64,000 bases of DNA from Arcobacter iocasae (GCF_042214795.1 NZ_CP090177.1:2666001-2730000); one strand, 5' to 3'; numbered from the stretch's first letter, positions 8,875 through 17,505 are shown. Notes: generated by a model not told the origin, from the sequence alone. Program-made: numbers and translations.

Positions 8875-10320
8875 ATGAGAATAAGAACAAGAGCATTAAC
8901 ATTTGAAGATGTGTTATTAGTACCAGCGAAATCAGAAGTTTTACCAAAAGAGGTATGTTTAAAAAGTAAATTAACAAAAAAAATAGAACTAAATGTTCCT
9001 TTTGTATCTGCTGCAATGGATACAGTTACTGAATATCAAGCTGCTATTGCAATGGCTAGACTTGGTGGTATAGGAATTATTCACAAAAATATGGATATAG
9101 AAACACAAGTTTTACAATGTAAAAAAGTAAAAAAATCTGAGTCAGGTATGATTATTGATCCTATTACAATCAAGCCTGATCAAACTATTCAAGATGCTGA
9201 AGATATTATGGCTTCATATAAAATCTCAGGTGTTCCTGTTGTTGATGATAATGGTATCTTAGTTGGTATTTTGACAAATAGAGATATGAGATTTACAAAA
9301 GATTTTACTCAAAAAGCTTGTGACAAAATGACAAAAATGCCATTACTTACAGCAAAAGAGGGTACTACACTTGATGAAGCTGCTGATATTATGCATGCAA
9401 GTAAAGTTGAAAAATTACCAATTGTAAATAATGAAAATAAATTAATCGGTCTTATTACAATCAAAGATATTAATAAAAAAAGAGAATATCCAAATGCAAA
9501 TAAAGATGAATTTGGAAGATTAAGAGTTGGTGCGGCTATTGGTGTTAATCAATTAGACAGAGCAAGAGCACTTGTAAAAGCTGGTGTTGATGTATTAGTA
9601 CTTGATTCTGCTCATGGTCACTCAAAAGGTATCTTAGATACAGTAAAAGCAATTAAAGCTGAGATGGATGTACAAATCATCGCTGGAAATGTTGCAACTG
9701 CAGAAGCAACAGCTGACTTAATAGCTTGTGGAGCTGATGGAGTTAAAGTTGGTATTGGACCTGGAAGTATTTGTACTACTAGAATTGTTGCAGGTGTTGG
9801 TGTACCTCAAATTACTGCTATTGATGAATGTGCAGCAGAAGGTGCAAAAACTGGAACTCCAATCATCGCTGATGGTGGGATTAGATACTCAGGTGATGTT
9901 GCAAAAGCATTAGCAGTAGGTGCTAGTTCTGTTATGATGGGAAGTGCTTTAGCTGGAACAGAAGAGAGTCCAGGTGAAGTAGTTCTAAGCCAAGGTAGAA
10001 AATTTAAAACATATAGAGGTATGGGTTCAATTGGAGCTATGACTAAAGGAAGTACTGATAGATATTTCCAAGAAGGAACAGCTGCTGATAAACTAGTACC
10101 AGAAGGTATTGAAGGTATGGTTCCATATAGAGGAAGTATTGGAGATATCATTCACCAAATGGTAGGAGGACTAAGAAGTTCAATGGGATACCTAGGAAGT
10201 AAAGATATTCCAACATTCCAAGCAACAGCAGAGTTTGTTGAGATTACTAGTGCAGGGCTAAAAGAGAGTCATGTGCATGATGTGACTATTACGAACGAAG
10301 CGCCTAACTACCATATTTAG
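8875..10320 (+). CDS. guaB: Inosine-5'-monophosphate dehydrogenase
   Basis: 481 aa enzyme that oxidises IMP to XMP with NAD, committing purines to GMP. Begins MRIRTRALTFEDVLLVPAKS. A CBS-domain pair lies at about residues 95-205, inserted in the TIM barrel. The catalytic loop is GPGSICTTRIVAGVGVPQ with the active-site Cys, and the mobile flap contains KTYRGMGSIGAM. The length and motif order are normal. Probably co-transcribed with gatA. Confidence 0.97.
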   Translation: MRIRTRALTFEDVLLVPAKSEVLPKEVCLKSKLTKKIELNVPFVSAAMDTVTEYQAAIAMARLGGIGIIHKNMDIETQVLQCKKVKKSESGMIIDPITIKPDQTIQDAEDIMASYKISGVPVVDDNGILVGILTNRDMRFTKDFTQKACDKMTKMPLLTAKEGTTLDEAADIMHASKVEKLPIVNNENKLIGLITIKDINKKREYPNANKDEFGRLRVGAAIGVNQLDRARALVKAGVDVLVLDSAHGHSKGILDTVKAIKAEMDVQIIAGNVATAEATADLIACGADGVKVGIGPGSICTTRIVAGVGVPQITAIDECAAEGAKTGTPIIADGGIRYSGDVAKALAVGASSVMMGSALAGTEESPGEVVLSQGRKFKTYRGMGSIGAMTKGSTDRYFQEGTAADKLVPEGIEGMVPYRGSIGDIIHQMVGGLRSSMGYLGSKDIPTFQATAEFVEITSAGLKESHVHDVTITNEAPNYHI

Positions 10321-10323
10321 AAA

Positions 10324-10405
10324 GCTTTAGCTTTTTAAATATGCTTCGTTCACCTTCATTTTTAGAGACAGTCACTTACTACTTGTAAGCTCCTGCCTCT
10401 AAAAA
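10324..10405. terminator. Hairpins between guaB and intI
   Basis: The gap between the converging guaB and intI genes has a short AAAGC/GCTTT hairpin with Ts just after the guaB stop, and a larger inverted repeat: TTTTTAGAGACAG (10359-10371) against CTGCCTCTAAAAA (10393-10405), one mismatch, enclosing a smaller TTAC/GTAA pairing. The flanking T and A runs suit a bidirectional terminator. The rest of the gap to 10497 is AT-rich with nothing else recognised. Confidence 0.5.
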
Positions 10406-10497
10406 CTTGCTTGCCTTGCCTCTTTAAATTCTAAAGTTTTCTAATACTTTAACTGCATATTAGTATATTTTATCATTTTTTAATAATTAAAACTTTA

Positions 10498-11460
10498 CTA
10501 AAAATCCAATGGACTTATTATTTCATTTTTATTCAATTCTTTTACTACGTGAGTATATATCATCGTAGTTTCTATTGATTTATGACCTAATAGCTCTTGA
10601 ATTGAGCGAATATCTGTGCCATTTTGCAAAAGATGAGTTGCATAAGAGTGTCTAAAGATATGAGCTGTAACTCTTTTGTCTATATTAGATTTTGTAACCG
10701 CATTTTTAATATTTCTACTTAAAGTTACATCTAAAATATGATGTCGTCTTTGTTCACCACTTCTAGGGTCTTTTGAAATCTTATCCATAGAAAAAATATA
10801 CTGCCATTTGGTTTCAGATTTTGCTTTGGGAAATTTTCGCTCAAGTGCATAAGGGATATATACACTTCCAAAGCCATCGTTTAAATCTTTTTGGTGCAAC
10901 TCTTTGACTTTTTGTACTTGTATTTTGAGTTCTTCCTTTATTTTTAAAGGAAGTGGTAATGTTCTATCTTTGATAGACTTACTATCCCAAATATAAATTT
11001 TATCAAATCCAAAATCTATATCTTTAATTCTTATGTTTTGGACTTCTTTCATTCTAAGTCCACACCCGTACATAAGTTTGACCATAAGTTGATAGATGCC
11101 CTTCATATTAAGAATGATTCTTTTTACTTCCTCTATAGTTAGAACAACTGGAATATGTTTTCTTTCTTTAGCTCTTAAAGCTTGTATATTCTCATTTTTT
11201 AACGATATATTTAAAACTTGTTCGTATAAAAATAATATTGCATTAAATGCTTGGTTCTGTGTTGTTGGAGATACATTTAACTTCGTAGCTAGATGGGTAA
11301 GAAACTGTTCGATTTCTAATTTCCCCATATCTTTTGGATGTCGCTTATTATGGTAAAGTATATATCGTTTAGCCCAATGAACATAAGTCTTTTCTGTGCT
11401 TATACTATAGTGTTTAAATCTAATTTTATCTTGCATAATATCCAATAATTTTTTACCCAT
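10498..11460 (-). CDS. intI: Integron integrase (tyrosine recombinase IntI)
   Basis: 320 aa from the ATG at 11460, which sits behind GGAGGTG; a longer frame extends to 11526 but has no comparable site. The catalytic set is Arg136 (GCGLRMKE), His267 and Arg270 (AHIFRHSYATHLL), His293 (LLGHKS) and nucleophile Tyr302 (TTMIYTHV). The integron-specific insertion that separates IntI from XerC/D is present at about 200-245: PYALERKFPKAK, WQYIFS, DPRSG and RRHH. N-terminal SAM-like core-binding domain at about 1-90. It should integrate and excise attC cassettes at attI. Transcribed away from the array, the classical arrangement. Confidence 0.96.
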   Translation of the reverse strand: MGKKLLDIMQDKIRFKHYSISTEKTYVHWAKRYILYHNKRHPKDMGKLEIEQFLTHLATKLNVSPTTQNQAFNAILFLYEQVLNISLKNENIQALRAKERKHIPVVLTIEEVKRIILNMKGIYQLMVKLMYGCGLRMKEVQNIRIKDIDFGFDKIYIWDSKSIKDRTLPLPLKIKEELKIQVQKVKELHQKDLNDGFGSVYIPYALERKFPKAKSETKWQYIFSMDKISKDPRSGEQRRHHILDVTLSRNIKNAVTKSNIDKRVTAHIFRHSYATHLLQNGTDIRSIQELLGHKSIETTMIYTHVVKELNKNEIISPLDF

Positions 11461-11778
11461 AATGCACCTCCAAATAAACTTAACAAAATGCATGTTTATC
11501 ACGATATTGTCATAATATACATACATTATGTACTATTATCATCTAAATATCGACAATAAACATACATAAAAATTATAGCAAATGATTAAAATTTATTTAA
11601 AAAATATAACAAATTGCAATATTTTTTATAATTAAATGTTTTAAAAGACCTTATTTAAGGTGTTTGTAGCTGTTTTAATATACGACATTTTTTATGTATG
11701 TTATTTGTTAATTTTCAGGCTATCTTGTATATAATGTATGTTCAATAATTAGTTATGTTAAAAAAGGATATATAACAA
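11461..11778. promoter_or_regulatory. attI recombination site, intI promoter region and cassette promoter Pc
   Basis: Non-coding region between the divergent intI and first cassette. The inferred attI crossover is GTTATGT at 11752-11758, matching the 3' ends of the attC sites. A Pc candidate has TATAAT at 11730-11735 (TTGTTA about 19 bases upstream), directed into the array. Short repeats of the type ATGTATGTT occur at about 11523, 11693 and 11735 and on the other strand near 11565, and could be integrase binding sites. ATATAACAAAT, the left-end word of the attC sites, also appears at 11604-11614 and 11769-11779. Confidence 0.7.
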
Positions 11779-12621
11779 ATGAAACCAGAACATAGTACTG
11801 ATTTAATTAAAGATTTAGTAAAACTTCCATTAAATTATTTTATTTATATTAAAAATATTATTTTAAAAAAACATACTATAGACTATCAAAATTATGACAT
11901 CCTGTATCATATTGGATATTTCATAATTTCAATTATAATATTAGACTATGTGGTTGGCTTTTATACTACACTCAATATCAATACTATACAAATTGATTTA
12001 TTAAAAATGGTAAATAAACCATATATATTTATATTTTATATTTTTAATGCCTTACCACTTGGAATAATATTTTCTACAATTGTTTATAGTACTGTTGCTT
12101 CTATAGACAAAAAATTTAGCTTCCTTATTTTGATAAATAGTTTTAGTCAAATTATAAAATTATTCAGTATTTTAAATGTAGTTATCGCAATTATTATGCT
12201 CGTTGGGATAAATGAGTTAATAATAAATCAAAATAATATATTTGATTACAATGAGTATAAAAAAGCTATTCAAAATAATTATATATTGTATATAACTATA
12301 TTTGCTAATGTAGTAATAATTTTAATTTCATTTTTTAAAATAGTGTTTAATCCATTATCTAGACTTTTGAAAAAGAAGTTTTCATTATTTATTTCAATAT
12401 TGATAAGTTTAATTATTATTCTAACTACTGTAGCTATCAATACATATCTTTATAATACTTTATCAATCTATCCAAAAATAGAAGCAAAGAAGCTAATCAA
12501 TAAAAAAGAATTTTGTTTACAAACTATAAATCATTCCATTGAAAACAACGAGACATTAAGAAATGAAATGACATTTATGAAATATACAAATATGCTAGTG
12601 AAATGTAATGAACTTAAATAA
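11779..12621 (+). CDS. Cassette 1: multi-pass membrane protein of unknown function
   Basis: 280 aa, Ile/Asn-rich. About five hydrophobic segments are seen (near residues 46-66, 85-110, 128-150, 175-193 and 205-225), followed by a hydrophilic tail with Lys, Glu and two Cys, so it is probably an inner-membrane protein. The layout recalls Yip1/YIP-type integral membrane proteins, but no motif proves it. It is the cassette nearest to Pc and so the most strongly expressed one. Start ATG 21 bases after the attI crossover, with AAAGGAT upstream. Confidence 0.7.
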   Translation: MKPEHSTDLIKDLVKLPLNYFIYIKNIILKKHTIDYQNYDILYHIGYFIISIIILDYVVGFYTTLNINTIQIDLLKMVNKPYIFIFYIFNALPLGIIFSTIVYSTVASIDKKFSFLILINSFSQIIKLFSILNVVIAIIMLVGINELIINQNNIFDYNEYKKAIQNNYILYITIFANVVIILISFFKIVFNPLSRLLKKKFSLFISILISLIIILTTVAINTYLYNTLSIYPKIEAKKLINKKEFCLQTINHSIENNETLRNEMTFMKYTNMLVKCNELK

Positions 12622-12623
12622 AA

Positions 12624-12692
12624 ACATAACAAATCAGTGAAGCCAATAAATTACCCTACGGGCAATTTATTGGCTCATTTTAAACGTTATAC
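12624..12692 (+). repeat. attC site of cassette 1
   Basis: 69 bases from ACATAAC to GTTATAC. Stem GCCAATAAATT pairs perfectly with AATTTATTGGC around an apex CCCTACGGG. It differs from the array consensus at GTGAAGCC (GTGGAGCC elsewhere) and at the apex (TAC instead of TGC). Confidence 0.93.
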
Positions 12693-12716
12693 ACATAAAA
12701 GACAAAGGAATTTTGA

Positions 12717-13148
12717 ATGGCAATTTTTGGTGCTGGATCTAAATGGGACGAAGATGAATTAAAAGATGAGTTTTTTAAAAATAATAAATTTACTATTGGC
12801 TGGAATGAAAAGAGTGCAAATGATTTATATGAAGCAGTTTCTTTATTAAAAGTTGGAGATATTGTCTATTTAAAAGGGAATAGACCTGGTTCACGAGATA
12901 TACGAGTTAAGGGTATAGGTTTAGTTACAAAAAGTTTTATTCAATGCTTACAAAATGGGGAATATGGAACTAGTGATATTTCGGATTGGAATAGCTTTTT
13001 TATAAAAATAAAATGGATTTATAAAGATGAGTTTAAAATAGTTATTCCAGATGAAGAAGGTAGATTAACCAATATCAGAGCTGCAACATTTTATGAAGAA
13101 TATCTACCTTATGTTCAAGAAAAGATTATTGATAAAATAATTAACTAA
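12717..13148 (+). CDS. Cassette 2: conserved small protein, possible EVE/PUA-like fold
   Basis: 143 aa soluble protein beginning MAIFGAGSKWDEDE, with FTIGWNEKSANDLYEA, LKVGDIVYLKG and VKGIGLVTKS segments. The order 'GW ... GD.V...K ... IKGIG.V' resembles EVE/PUA-like modified-base readers found fused to restriction enzymes; this is a pattern impression and no catalytic residues are seen. Start ATG with AAAGGA upstream, 25 bases after the previous attC. It is followed by only half an attC, so it is physically fused to the next cassette gene. Confidence 0.65.
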   Translation: MAIFGAGSKWDEDELKDEFFKNNKFTIGWNEKSANDLYEAVSLLKVGDIVYLKGNRPGSRDIRVKGIGLVTKSFIQCLQNGEYGTSDISDWNSFFIKIKWIYKDEFKIVIPDEEGRLTNIRAATFYEEYLPYVQEKIIDKIIN

Positions 13149-13154
13149 ACATAT

Positions 13155-13183
13155 GTATAACAAATCATTGGAGAGAAAGATAA
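13155..13183 (+). repeat. Truncated attC (left half only) between cassettes 2 and 3
   Basis: Begins GTATAACAAATCATTGGAG and continues AGAAAGATAA, like the left arm of the cassette 6 attC (ATAACAAAACATTAGAGAGA). The apex, right arm and GTTAT core are missing. The retained GGAGAG lies where a ribosome binding site is needed for the ATG at 13184. Reads as a deletion scar that welded two cassettes. Confidence 0.75.
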
Positions 13184-13489
13184 ATGTTAAAAATTCGTAG
13201 ATATTCTACATGGCAAGACAAAATACGAAAGTATAAAATAGTTCTTGATGGAAATACACTTGGCAAAATCAGTGATGGAGAAACACTTGAATTTCCAATT
13301 TCTAACGGCAAACACGAACTTACTCTAAAAATTGATTGGTGTCGTAGTCAAAAACTTACATTTGATAAAAAAGATGATGATGTAGAGTTTGAGTGTGGTA
13401 GCAATTCACAAGGCTTGAATATATTTTTAGGGATATTATATGTTACTTTTAAATACAATGAATACATTTCACTGAAACAAATCAAATAA
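13184..13489 (+). CDS. Cassette 3: small beta-rich protein of unknown function
   Basis: 101 aa. The pattern KIVLDGNTLGKISDGETLEFPISNGKHELTLKIDW, with alternating hydrophobics, resembles PEGA-like beta modules, followed by a hydrophobic stretch near the C-terminus (LNIFLGILYVTF). No signal peptide. The stop codon lies inside the left end of its attC. The ribosome binding site comes from the truncated attC upstream. Confidence 0.6.
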   Translation: MLKIRRYSTWQDKIRKYKIVLDGNTLGKISDGETLEFPISNGKHELTLKIDWCRSQKLTFDKKDDDVEFECGSNSQGLNIFLGILYVTFKYNEYISLKQIK

Positions 13490-13552
13490 CAAATCAGAGG
13501 AGCCAATAAATTACCCTGCGGGCAATTTATCGGCTCATTTTAAACGTTATGT
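13484..13552 (+). repeat. attC site of cassette 3
   Basis: 69 bases, AAATAAC to GTTATGT, apex CCCTGCGGG. Left arm GAGCCAATAAATT faces AATTTATCGGCTC; the single change keeps pairing as a G-U step in one strand. The cassette 3 stop codon overlaps it. Confidence 0.93.
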
Positions 13553-13588
13553 TTAAATACAAATCAACCTAAATAAAGGGAGGAGACT

Positions 13589-14059
13589 ATGGCGAAGTTT
13601 TATTTTTGTAATGGAACAAAACAGAATAATTTACCTTGTGCAATTCATGTTAAAGAAGAGAGAGACAAATGTCATTTTCATGGTGGAGGAGGACCAATTT
13701 TAAGTGCTTCTCAAGTTTATAAATCAACTAAAAGTGTCATGGATGCAGTAGTTTATTCACATACTGTGTTTCAAGCTTATCCATTTGTCCAAAATATTAT
13801 AGAAAAAACAATTACTATTGTCACTCCTCTTTTACCTAGTTTTGCAAATATTTCAAATCTCAAAAGTTCAACTTACGATGTAATTGATAAATCACAAGAA
13901 CTATCAGAGTTAATGGATGAATATAAAAATGAAATTATCAATAATATTTCTATCCAAAACGAAGACACTCTTACTGATATTTGTCAAACATTGTATGTAT
14001 TAGATTCATATTTAGAACAGGGAAGTGAAGGTGAAGCGACTATGGTTATGACGACATAA
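13589..14059 (+). CDS. Cassette 4: small protein with N-terminal Cys/His cluster
   Basis: 156 aa, function unknown. The N-terminus has Cys7, Cys17 and, after a DK, CHFHGGGGP at about 28-36, a plausible zinc-binding knuckle. The rest is predicted mostly helical (VMDAVVYSHTVFQAYPF, a proline-rich turn, then acidic helices). A good ribosome binding site (GGGAGGAG) precedes ATG. Alone in its cassette. Confidence 0.65.
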   Translation: MAKFYFCNGTKQNNLPCAIHVKEERDKCHFHGGGGPILSASQVYKSTKSVMDAVVYSHTVFQAYPFVQNIIEKTITIVTPLLPSFANISNLKSSTYDVIDKSQELSELMDEYKNEIINNISIQNEDTLTDICQTLYVLDSYLEQGSEGEATMVMTT

Positions 14060-14128
14060 ACATAACAAATCAGTGGAGCCAATAAATTACCCTGCGGGCA
14101 ATTTATTGGCTCATTTTAAACGTTATAC
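14060..14128 (+). repeat. attC site of cassette 4
   Basis: 69 bases, ACATAAC to GTTATAC, consensus type: perfect 13-bp stem GAGCCAATAAATT/AATTTATTGGCTC around CCCTGCGGG. Confidence 0.95.
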
Positions 14129-14140
14129 AAAGGAAATACC

Positions 14141-15133
14141 ATGTTAATATCAATACGAAATGTTTGTAATTTTATTATTTTATCAACCCCAAGTAATCTT
14201 GAAAAAAAAGAAATATTAGAAGTAAACAAAACTCATCCATTCACACATTATATGATTTGTACACTAAATAGATTAAGAATAAAACCTAATTCAATCAAAG
14301 AGAATAATAATATTACTAACTTTACAATTTTAGAACAAATCAATGAATATGATTGGAAAGAACATAATTTTACTTTTTTAGCAATGTTTAATAATGAAAA
14401 AGCAACATTAAAATCTGATGGAAAAATTATATCACTAACTTTAGAAAGTGGAAAAAAAGAAATATTTGAAAATTTATTTACATTTCTAGGTATGATTTCA
14501 TATAATAATCCAGAAATTCACAAATATATTGAACAGTTTTTATATTTAGATGTTCAATATATTGGTCAAACAGAAATGGGAAACAGTCAATATCTAAGAT
14601 TTAAAGGCCATGAAAAAATAAATAAAGTTTCAAATGAAATTATTGAAAATAAACCAAACAAAGAGGTTATAATAAAACTTATGTCGTTTCAAAAACCATT
14701 TACTAGTGCAATGATGCATCCTGATATAATAAGTGATGATTCAAGAAGAGATTGGTTGCCAGATGGTGGATTAATAGAAAGTATGCCAAGTTCAGATTGG
14801 AAAACATTAGTTGAAGGTACATTAATAAAATATTTTAGTCCAAAATATAATGTACATTTTAAAGATAATTTTCCATCTGAAAGACATAGTAGTTATAGTT
14901 ATTTTTTTGATAAAAATATTCGTTCTGTATCTGTTGAAATGCATGAAGAATATATGGCACATAAAACTGGTAATGATAATGTACAATACACTAGAATAAG
15001 ATTAATTGAATATTTACTTAAAAATGATGAAGATGGTGTTTTCCTACATAATAATGACAATCAAGATATGGATGAACTGATAAATATGTATAACAAAACA
15101 GAGGAGAGGAACGAGTACCCCATCAGCTTTTAA
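14141..15133 (+). CDS. Cassette 5: 330-residue protein of unknown function whose 3' end runs into attC
   Basis: Soluble, charged protein with no family I recognise; features include a WLPDGGLIESMPSSDW segment and FFDKNIRSVSVEMHEEYMAHK. The last about 15 codons (MYNKTEERNEYPISF) are read from the left arm of the attC, so the C-terminus is set by the recombination site and would change on recombination. Start ATG with AAGGAAATACC, 12 bases after the previous attC, so a very tight cassette. Confidence 0.65.
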   Translation: MLISIRNVCNFIILSTPSNLEKKEILEVNKTHPFTHYMICTLNRLRIKPNSIKENNNITNFTILEQINEYDWKEHNFTFLAMFNNEKATLKSDGKIISLTLESGKKEIFENLFTFLGMISYNNPEIHKYIEQFLYLDVQYIGQTEMGNSQYLRFKGHEKINKVSNEIIENKPNKEVIIKLMSFQKPFTSAMMHPDIISDDSRRDWLPDGGLIESMPSSDWKTLVEGTLIKYFSPKYNVHFKDNFPSERHSSYSYFFDKNIRSVSVEMHEEYMAHKTGNDNVQYTRIRLIEYLLKNDEDGVFLHNNDNQDMDELINMYNKTEERNEYPISF

Positions 15134-15222
15134 GTATCTTTAAACTATCATTTAAAAGATAGTGAGAAAGTAAATTTGAAGTGCCATTATGGTTACATCG
15201 TCCCTCCCTTCGGTCGTTATAG
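15088..15222 (+). repeat. Long divergent attC site of cassette 5
   Basis: About 135 bases, GTATAAC to GTTATAG. Outer arms GAGGAGAGGAACGA and TCGTCCCTCCCTTC are imperfectly complementary, with an inner CTATC.TTTAAA/TTTAAAAGATAG palindrome (about 15138-15162). Twice the length of the others, with no CCCTGCGGG apex, so the cassette probably came from a different integron. Confidence 0.7.
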
Positions 15223-15237
15223 TATGGGAGAATTTAA

Positions 15238-15804
15238 TTGCAAAAGTTATTTAAACAATTTGAAGAATGGTTACAAGAGAATTATAAAGAAGGTATAAAT
15301 GACTTAAATAGCCCAATTACTGACCAAGAGATTATTGAACTCGAAAAAGGTCTTGGGTTTTCAGTAGCAAAAGATTTAATAGAAATACTTAAAATTCATA
15401 ATGGACAAAAAGGGAATGCTAGTTGGCTTTTTGAAGGACAAGAGTTTCTTTCATCACATAGAATTCTTGAAGAATGGAAAGTATGGCAAAATCTTTTAGA
15501 TAGTGGTGATTTTGATGATAATATATCTGATGAAGTAGATTCTGTAATTAAAAATAATTGGTGGAATTCTATGTGGGTACCATTTACTTATGACGGGATG
15601 GGCAATCATTATTGTATAGATATGAATCCTACTGAATTAGGAGATAAAGAACAGATTATCACAGTGTGGCATGATACTGCAGAACGAAAATTGTTAAATA
15701 GTAGCTTTTATTTATGGTTTGAATCATATATAACAAAGCTTATTGCAGGTGACTTTATTTATTCTAAAAAATATGATTCTATAGTAAATAAAAATGAAGT
15801 TTAA
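15238..15804 (+). CDS. Cassette 6: SMI1/KNR4 (SUKH) family protein
   Basis: 188 aa. SUKH-fold signatures are seen: an N-terminal helix, ITDQEIIELEKGLGFSVAKDLIEILKIHNGQ (the conserved 'lP.dl..lY...nGq' region), then WVPFTYDGMGNHYCIDM and a C-terminal FYLWFESYI. In bacteria SUKH proteins are often immunity proteins against polymorphic toxins; no toxin is next to it here. It starts with TTG 15 bases after the attC, with GGGAG upstream. Confidence 0.8.
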   Translation: MQKLFKQFEEWLQENYKEGINDLNSPITDQEIIELEKGLGFSVAKDLIEILKIHNGQKGNASWLFEGQEFLSSHRILEEWKVWQNLLDSGDFDDNISDEVDSVIKNNWWNSMWVPFTYDGMGNHYCIDMNPTELGDKEQIITVWHDTAERKLLNSSFYLWFESYITKLIAGDFIYSKKYDSIVNKNEV

Positions 15805-15874
15805 CTATAACAAAACATTAGAGAGAAATATTTGACCCTGCGGGTACAACTATTTCTCAACTCAAACGTTATAT
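15805..15874 (+). repeat. attC site of cassette 6 (divergent class)
   Basis: 70 bases, CTATAAC to GTTATAT. Stem GAGAAATA/TATTTCTC around the common CCCTGCGGG apex; stem sequence is unrelated to the main class but the geometry is the same. Its left arm matches the half attC at 13155. Confidence 0.9.
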
Positions 15875-15891
15875 GCACATGGAGATAAAGA

Positions 15892-16293
15892 TTGAATAAA
15901 ATAACACAAGATAAAGCTTTAGCCTTTAATAGTTTTTTAATTATATTTGGATTTTCATTATTTTTTGGAATCATAAACTTATTCCAATCAATTGTTAAAT
16001 CAATTATAGAATTTAATATAAGTAATCAAAATTTATATCAGATATCAGTTTTAGTTGATTTTATTTTTTTATTACTCTTTATTATCTTAATGTTTTTATT
16101 TTTGAAGAAAAAAAGATTGTTTTTAAAAATATATATTTTTACATTAGTAAGTTCAATAGTTTCTTACATTTACACCTATGTAACCACTGAGGACATTTCT
16201 TACTTTTTAATAGTATTAAAATTAAGTATCTCTTTGGGGTTATTGGCGTATTTTATTAGGTCAAAAGATGTTAAACAAACATTTATTAATTAA
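15892..16293 (+). CDS. Cassette 7: small integral membrane protein
   Basis: 133 aa with four strongly hydrophobic stretches (about 13-35, 47-67, 76-95 and 100-121), separated by short Lys/Asn loops. Start is TTG with GGAG 10-13 bases upstream. No recognised family. Membrane proteins of this size are common cassette contents. It could be a small transporter-like or phage-defence membrane protein, but nothing in the sequence decides. Confidence 0.65.
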   Translation: MNKITQDKALAFNSFLIIFGFSLFFGIINLFQSIVKSIIEFNISNQNLYQISVLVDFIFLLLFIILMFLFLKKKRLFLKIYIFTLVSSIVSYIYTYVTTEDISYFLIVLKLSISLGLLAYFIRSKDVKQTFIN

Positions 16294-16299
16294 TTTAAC

Positions 16300-16368
16300 A
16301 TATAACAAATCAGAGGAGCTAATAAATTACCCTGCGGCTAATTTATTAGCTCATTTTAAACGTTATGC
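16300..16368 (+). repeat. attC site of cassette 7
   Basis: 69 bases, ATATAAC to GTTATGC. Stem GAGCTAATAAATT/AATTTATTAGCTC: both arms changed together relative to the consensus (C to T and G to A), a compensatory change. Apex CCCTGCGGC. Confidence 0.93.
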
Positions 16369-16392
16369 ATACGCAAGGAGATAGTCATAGAA

Positions 16393-17505
16393 TTGTTAAT
16401 TGACACGCTAGTAAAATTATTTTTTTCAATTCCTACTATTATTCAGGAAATTAGCAATTGGTCTAAGAATAGTGTTTTTATTTACCCGTTAATATTATCA
16501 TTGATATCTGCTTTTATTTTTTGGATAACTTTTTCATATATTCCTAATAGGAATAGAAAAAAGAAGCTTCGTCCAGTTTTAGAATTAGATGTGTTTCAAG
16601 TTTATAATAGTTTATTTTCTCTTTTTGACTTAATTATGCGTCACCGTGAAAATAGCCCATCTAATTATCAAAATAACATCAGAGGTGGATTATTAACGCA
16701 AGCTGATATAGAGTTAGGGCTACAAAATAAATGCTTGAATGAAAGCTATTTGTTTGATACAAACATAAACAAACATTTAATGGTAATAGGTGAAGAAATA
16801 TTTGAACGATCTGACAATATCGATCAACTAATAAATAAGATTTTGAACTTAAGTCAATATGCATCACCAGAAGAAATAATACTTCTTGAACAAATTAGGC
16901 AAGAAATCAGAAGATATGATTATGGTGAGAAAGGTGTTCAAAAAAGTGCCATCAGTTTGATTGGAACTCAAAAGTTATACCCAATGGTTCCTGTTTTGTA
17001 TTACAGAAAAAATAACTTTTACGACCTTTACCAGCTATATATTAAACTCCAAAACATTATTTTTACGGAATACAATTATTTTGAAAGGAATATATACCTA
17101 TTTAAAATTCAATATCTCTATTATTCTAGCCAATACTCAAAATGCAAAACTTTTATTACCAAGCATGAAAAAGAATTTAAAAAAGATTTGATTTTTTACA
17201 AAAACTATTATGCTTTATGCGAACATCAACTTGCTAATAAAAAACAATTTTATACTTTAATTGAAGAAGTTTACAAAGACCGTCCTTATAATGGAAGTTT
17301 AGTCTCTTCAAGAGGCACTTTAAAACATTTTTTAAAAGACGCAAAGGTTATGGAAATTTTAGCTCGATATCATTCTCAAGATGAAATTAATACGTTAAAG
17401 ACAACTATTGAAAAAGAAAATAAAATGCATGAGCATTTTACAAAGACCAATAAATCATTATCAGAATATTTTTCAGCAAAAGACACTAGGTTGAAAGCAT
17501 TATGA
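16393..17505 (+). CDS. Cassette 8: membrane-anchored protein of unknown function
   Basis: 370 aa. One N-terminal transmembrane segment (about 28-50, FIYPLILSLISAFIFWITF) followed by a Lys/Arg-rich stop-transfer and a large cytoplasmic helical domain with Tyr-rich regions (about 200-260), possibly TPR-like, and a coiled C-terminus. TTG start, GGAG about 14 bases upstream; no better ATG. No catalytic motif recognised. Similar one-TM plus helical proteins occur in defence islands, but this is not evidence of function. Confidence 0.6.
   Translation: MLIDTLVKLFFSIPTIIQEISNWSKNSVFIYPLILSLISAFIFWITFSYIPNRNRKKKLRPVLELDVFQVYNSLFSLFDLIMRHRENSPSNYQNNIRGGLLTQADIELGLQNKCLNESYLFDTNINKHLMVIGEEIFERSDNIDQLINKILNLSQYASPEEIILLEQIRQEIRRYDYGEKGVQKSAISLIGTQKLYPMVPVLYYRKNNFYDLYQLYIKLQNIIFTEYNYFERNIYLFKIQYLYYSSQYSKCKTFITKHEKEFKKDLIFYKNYYALCEHQLANKKQFYTLIEEVYKDRPYNGSLVSSRGTLKHFLKDAKVMEILARYHSQDEINTLKTTIEKENKMHEHFTKTNKSLSEYFSAKDTRLKAL

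Noticed and set aside
11461..11526. Longer intI beginning at an ATG at 11526
   Set aside because: The ATG at 11460 sits behind GGAGGTG and gives a normal IntI N-terminus; the extension has no such site.
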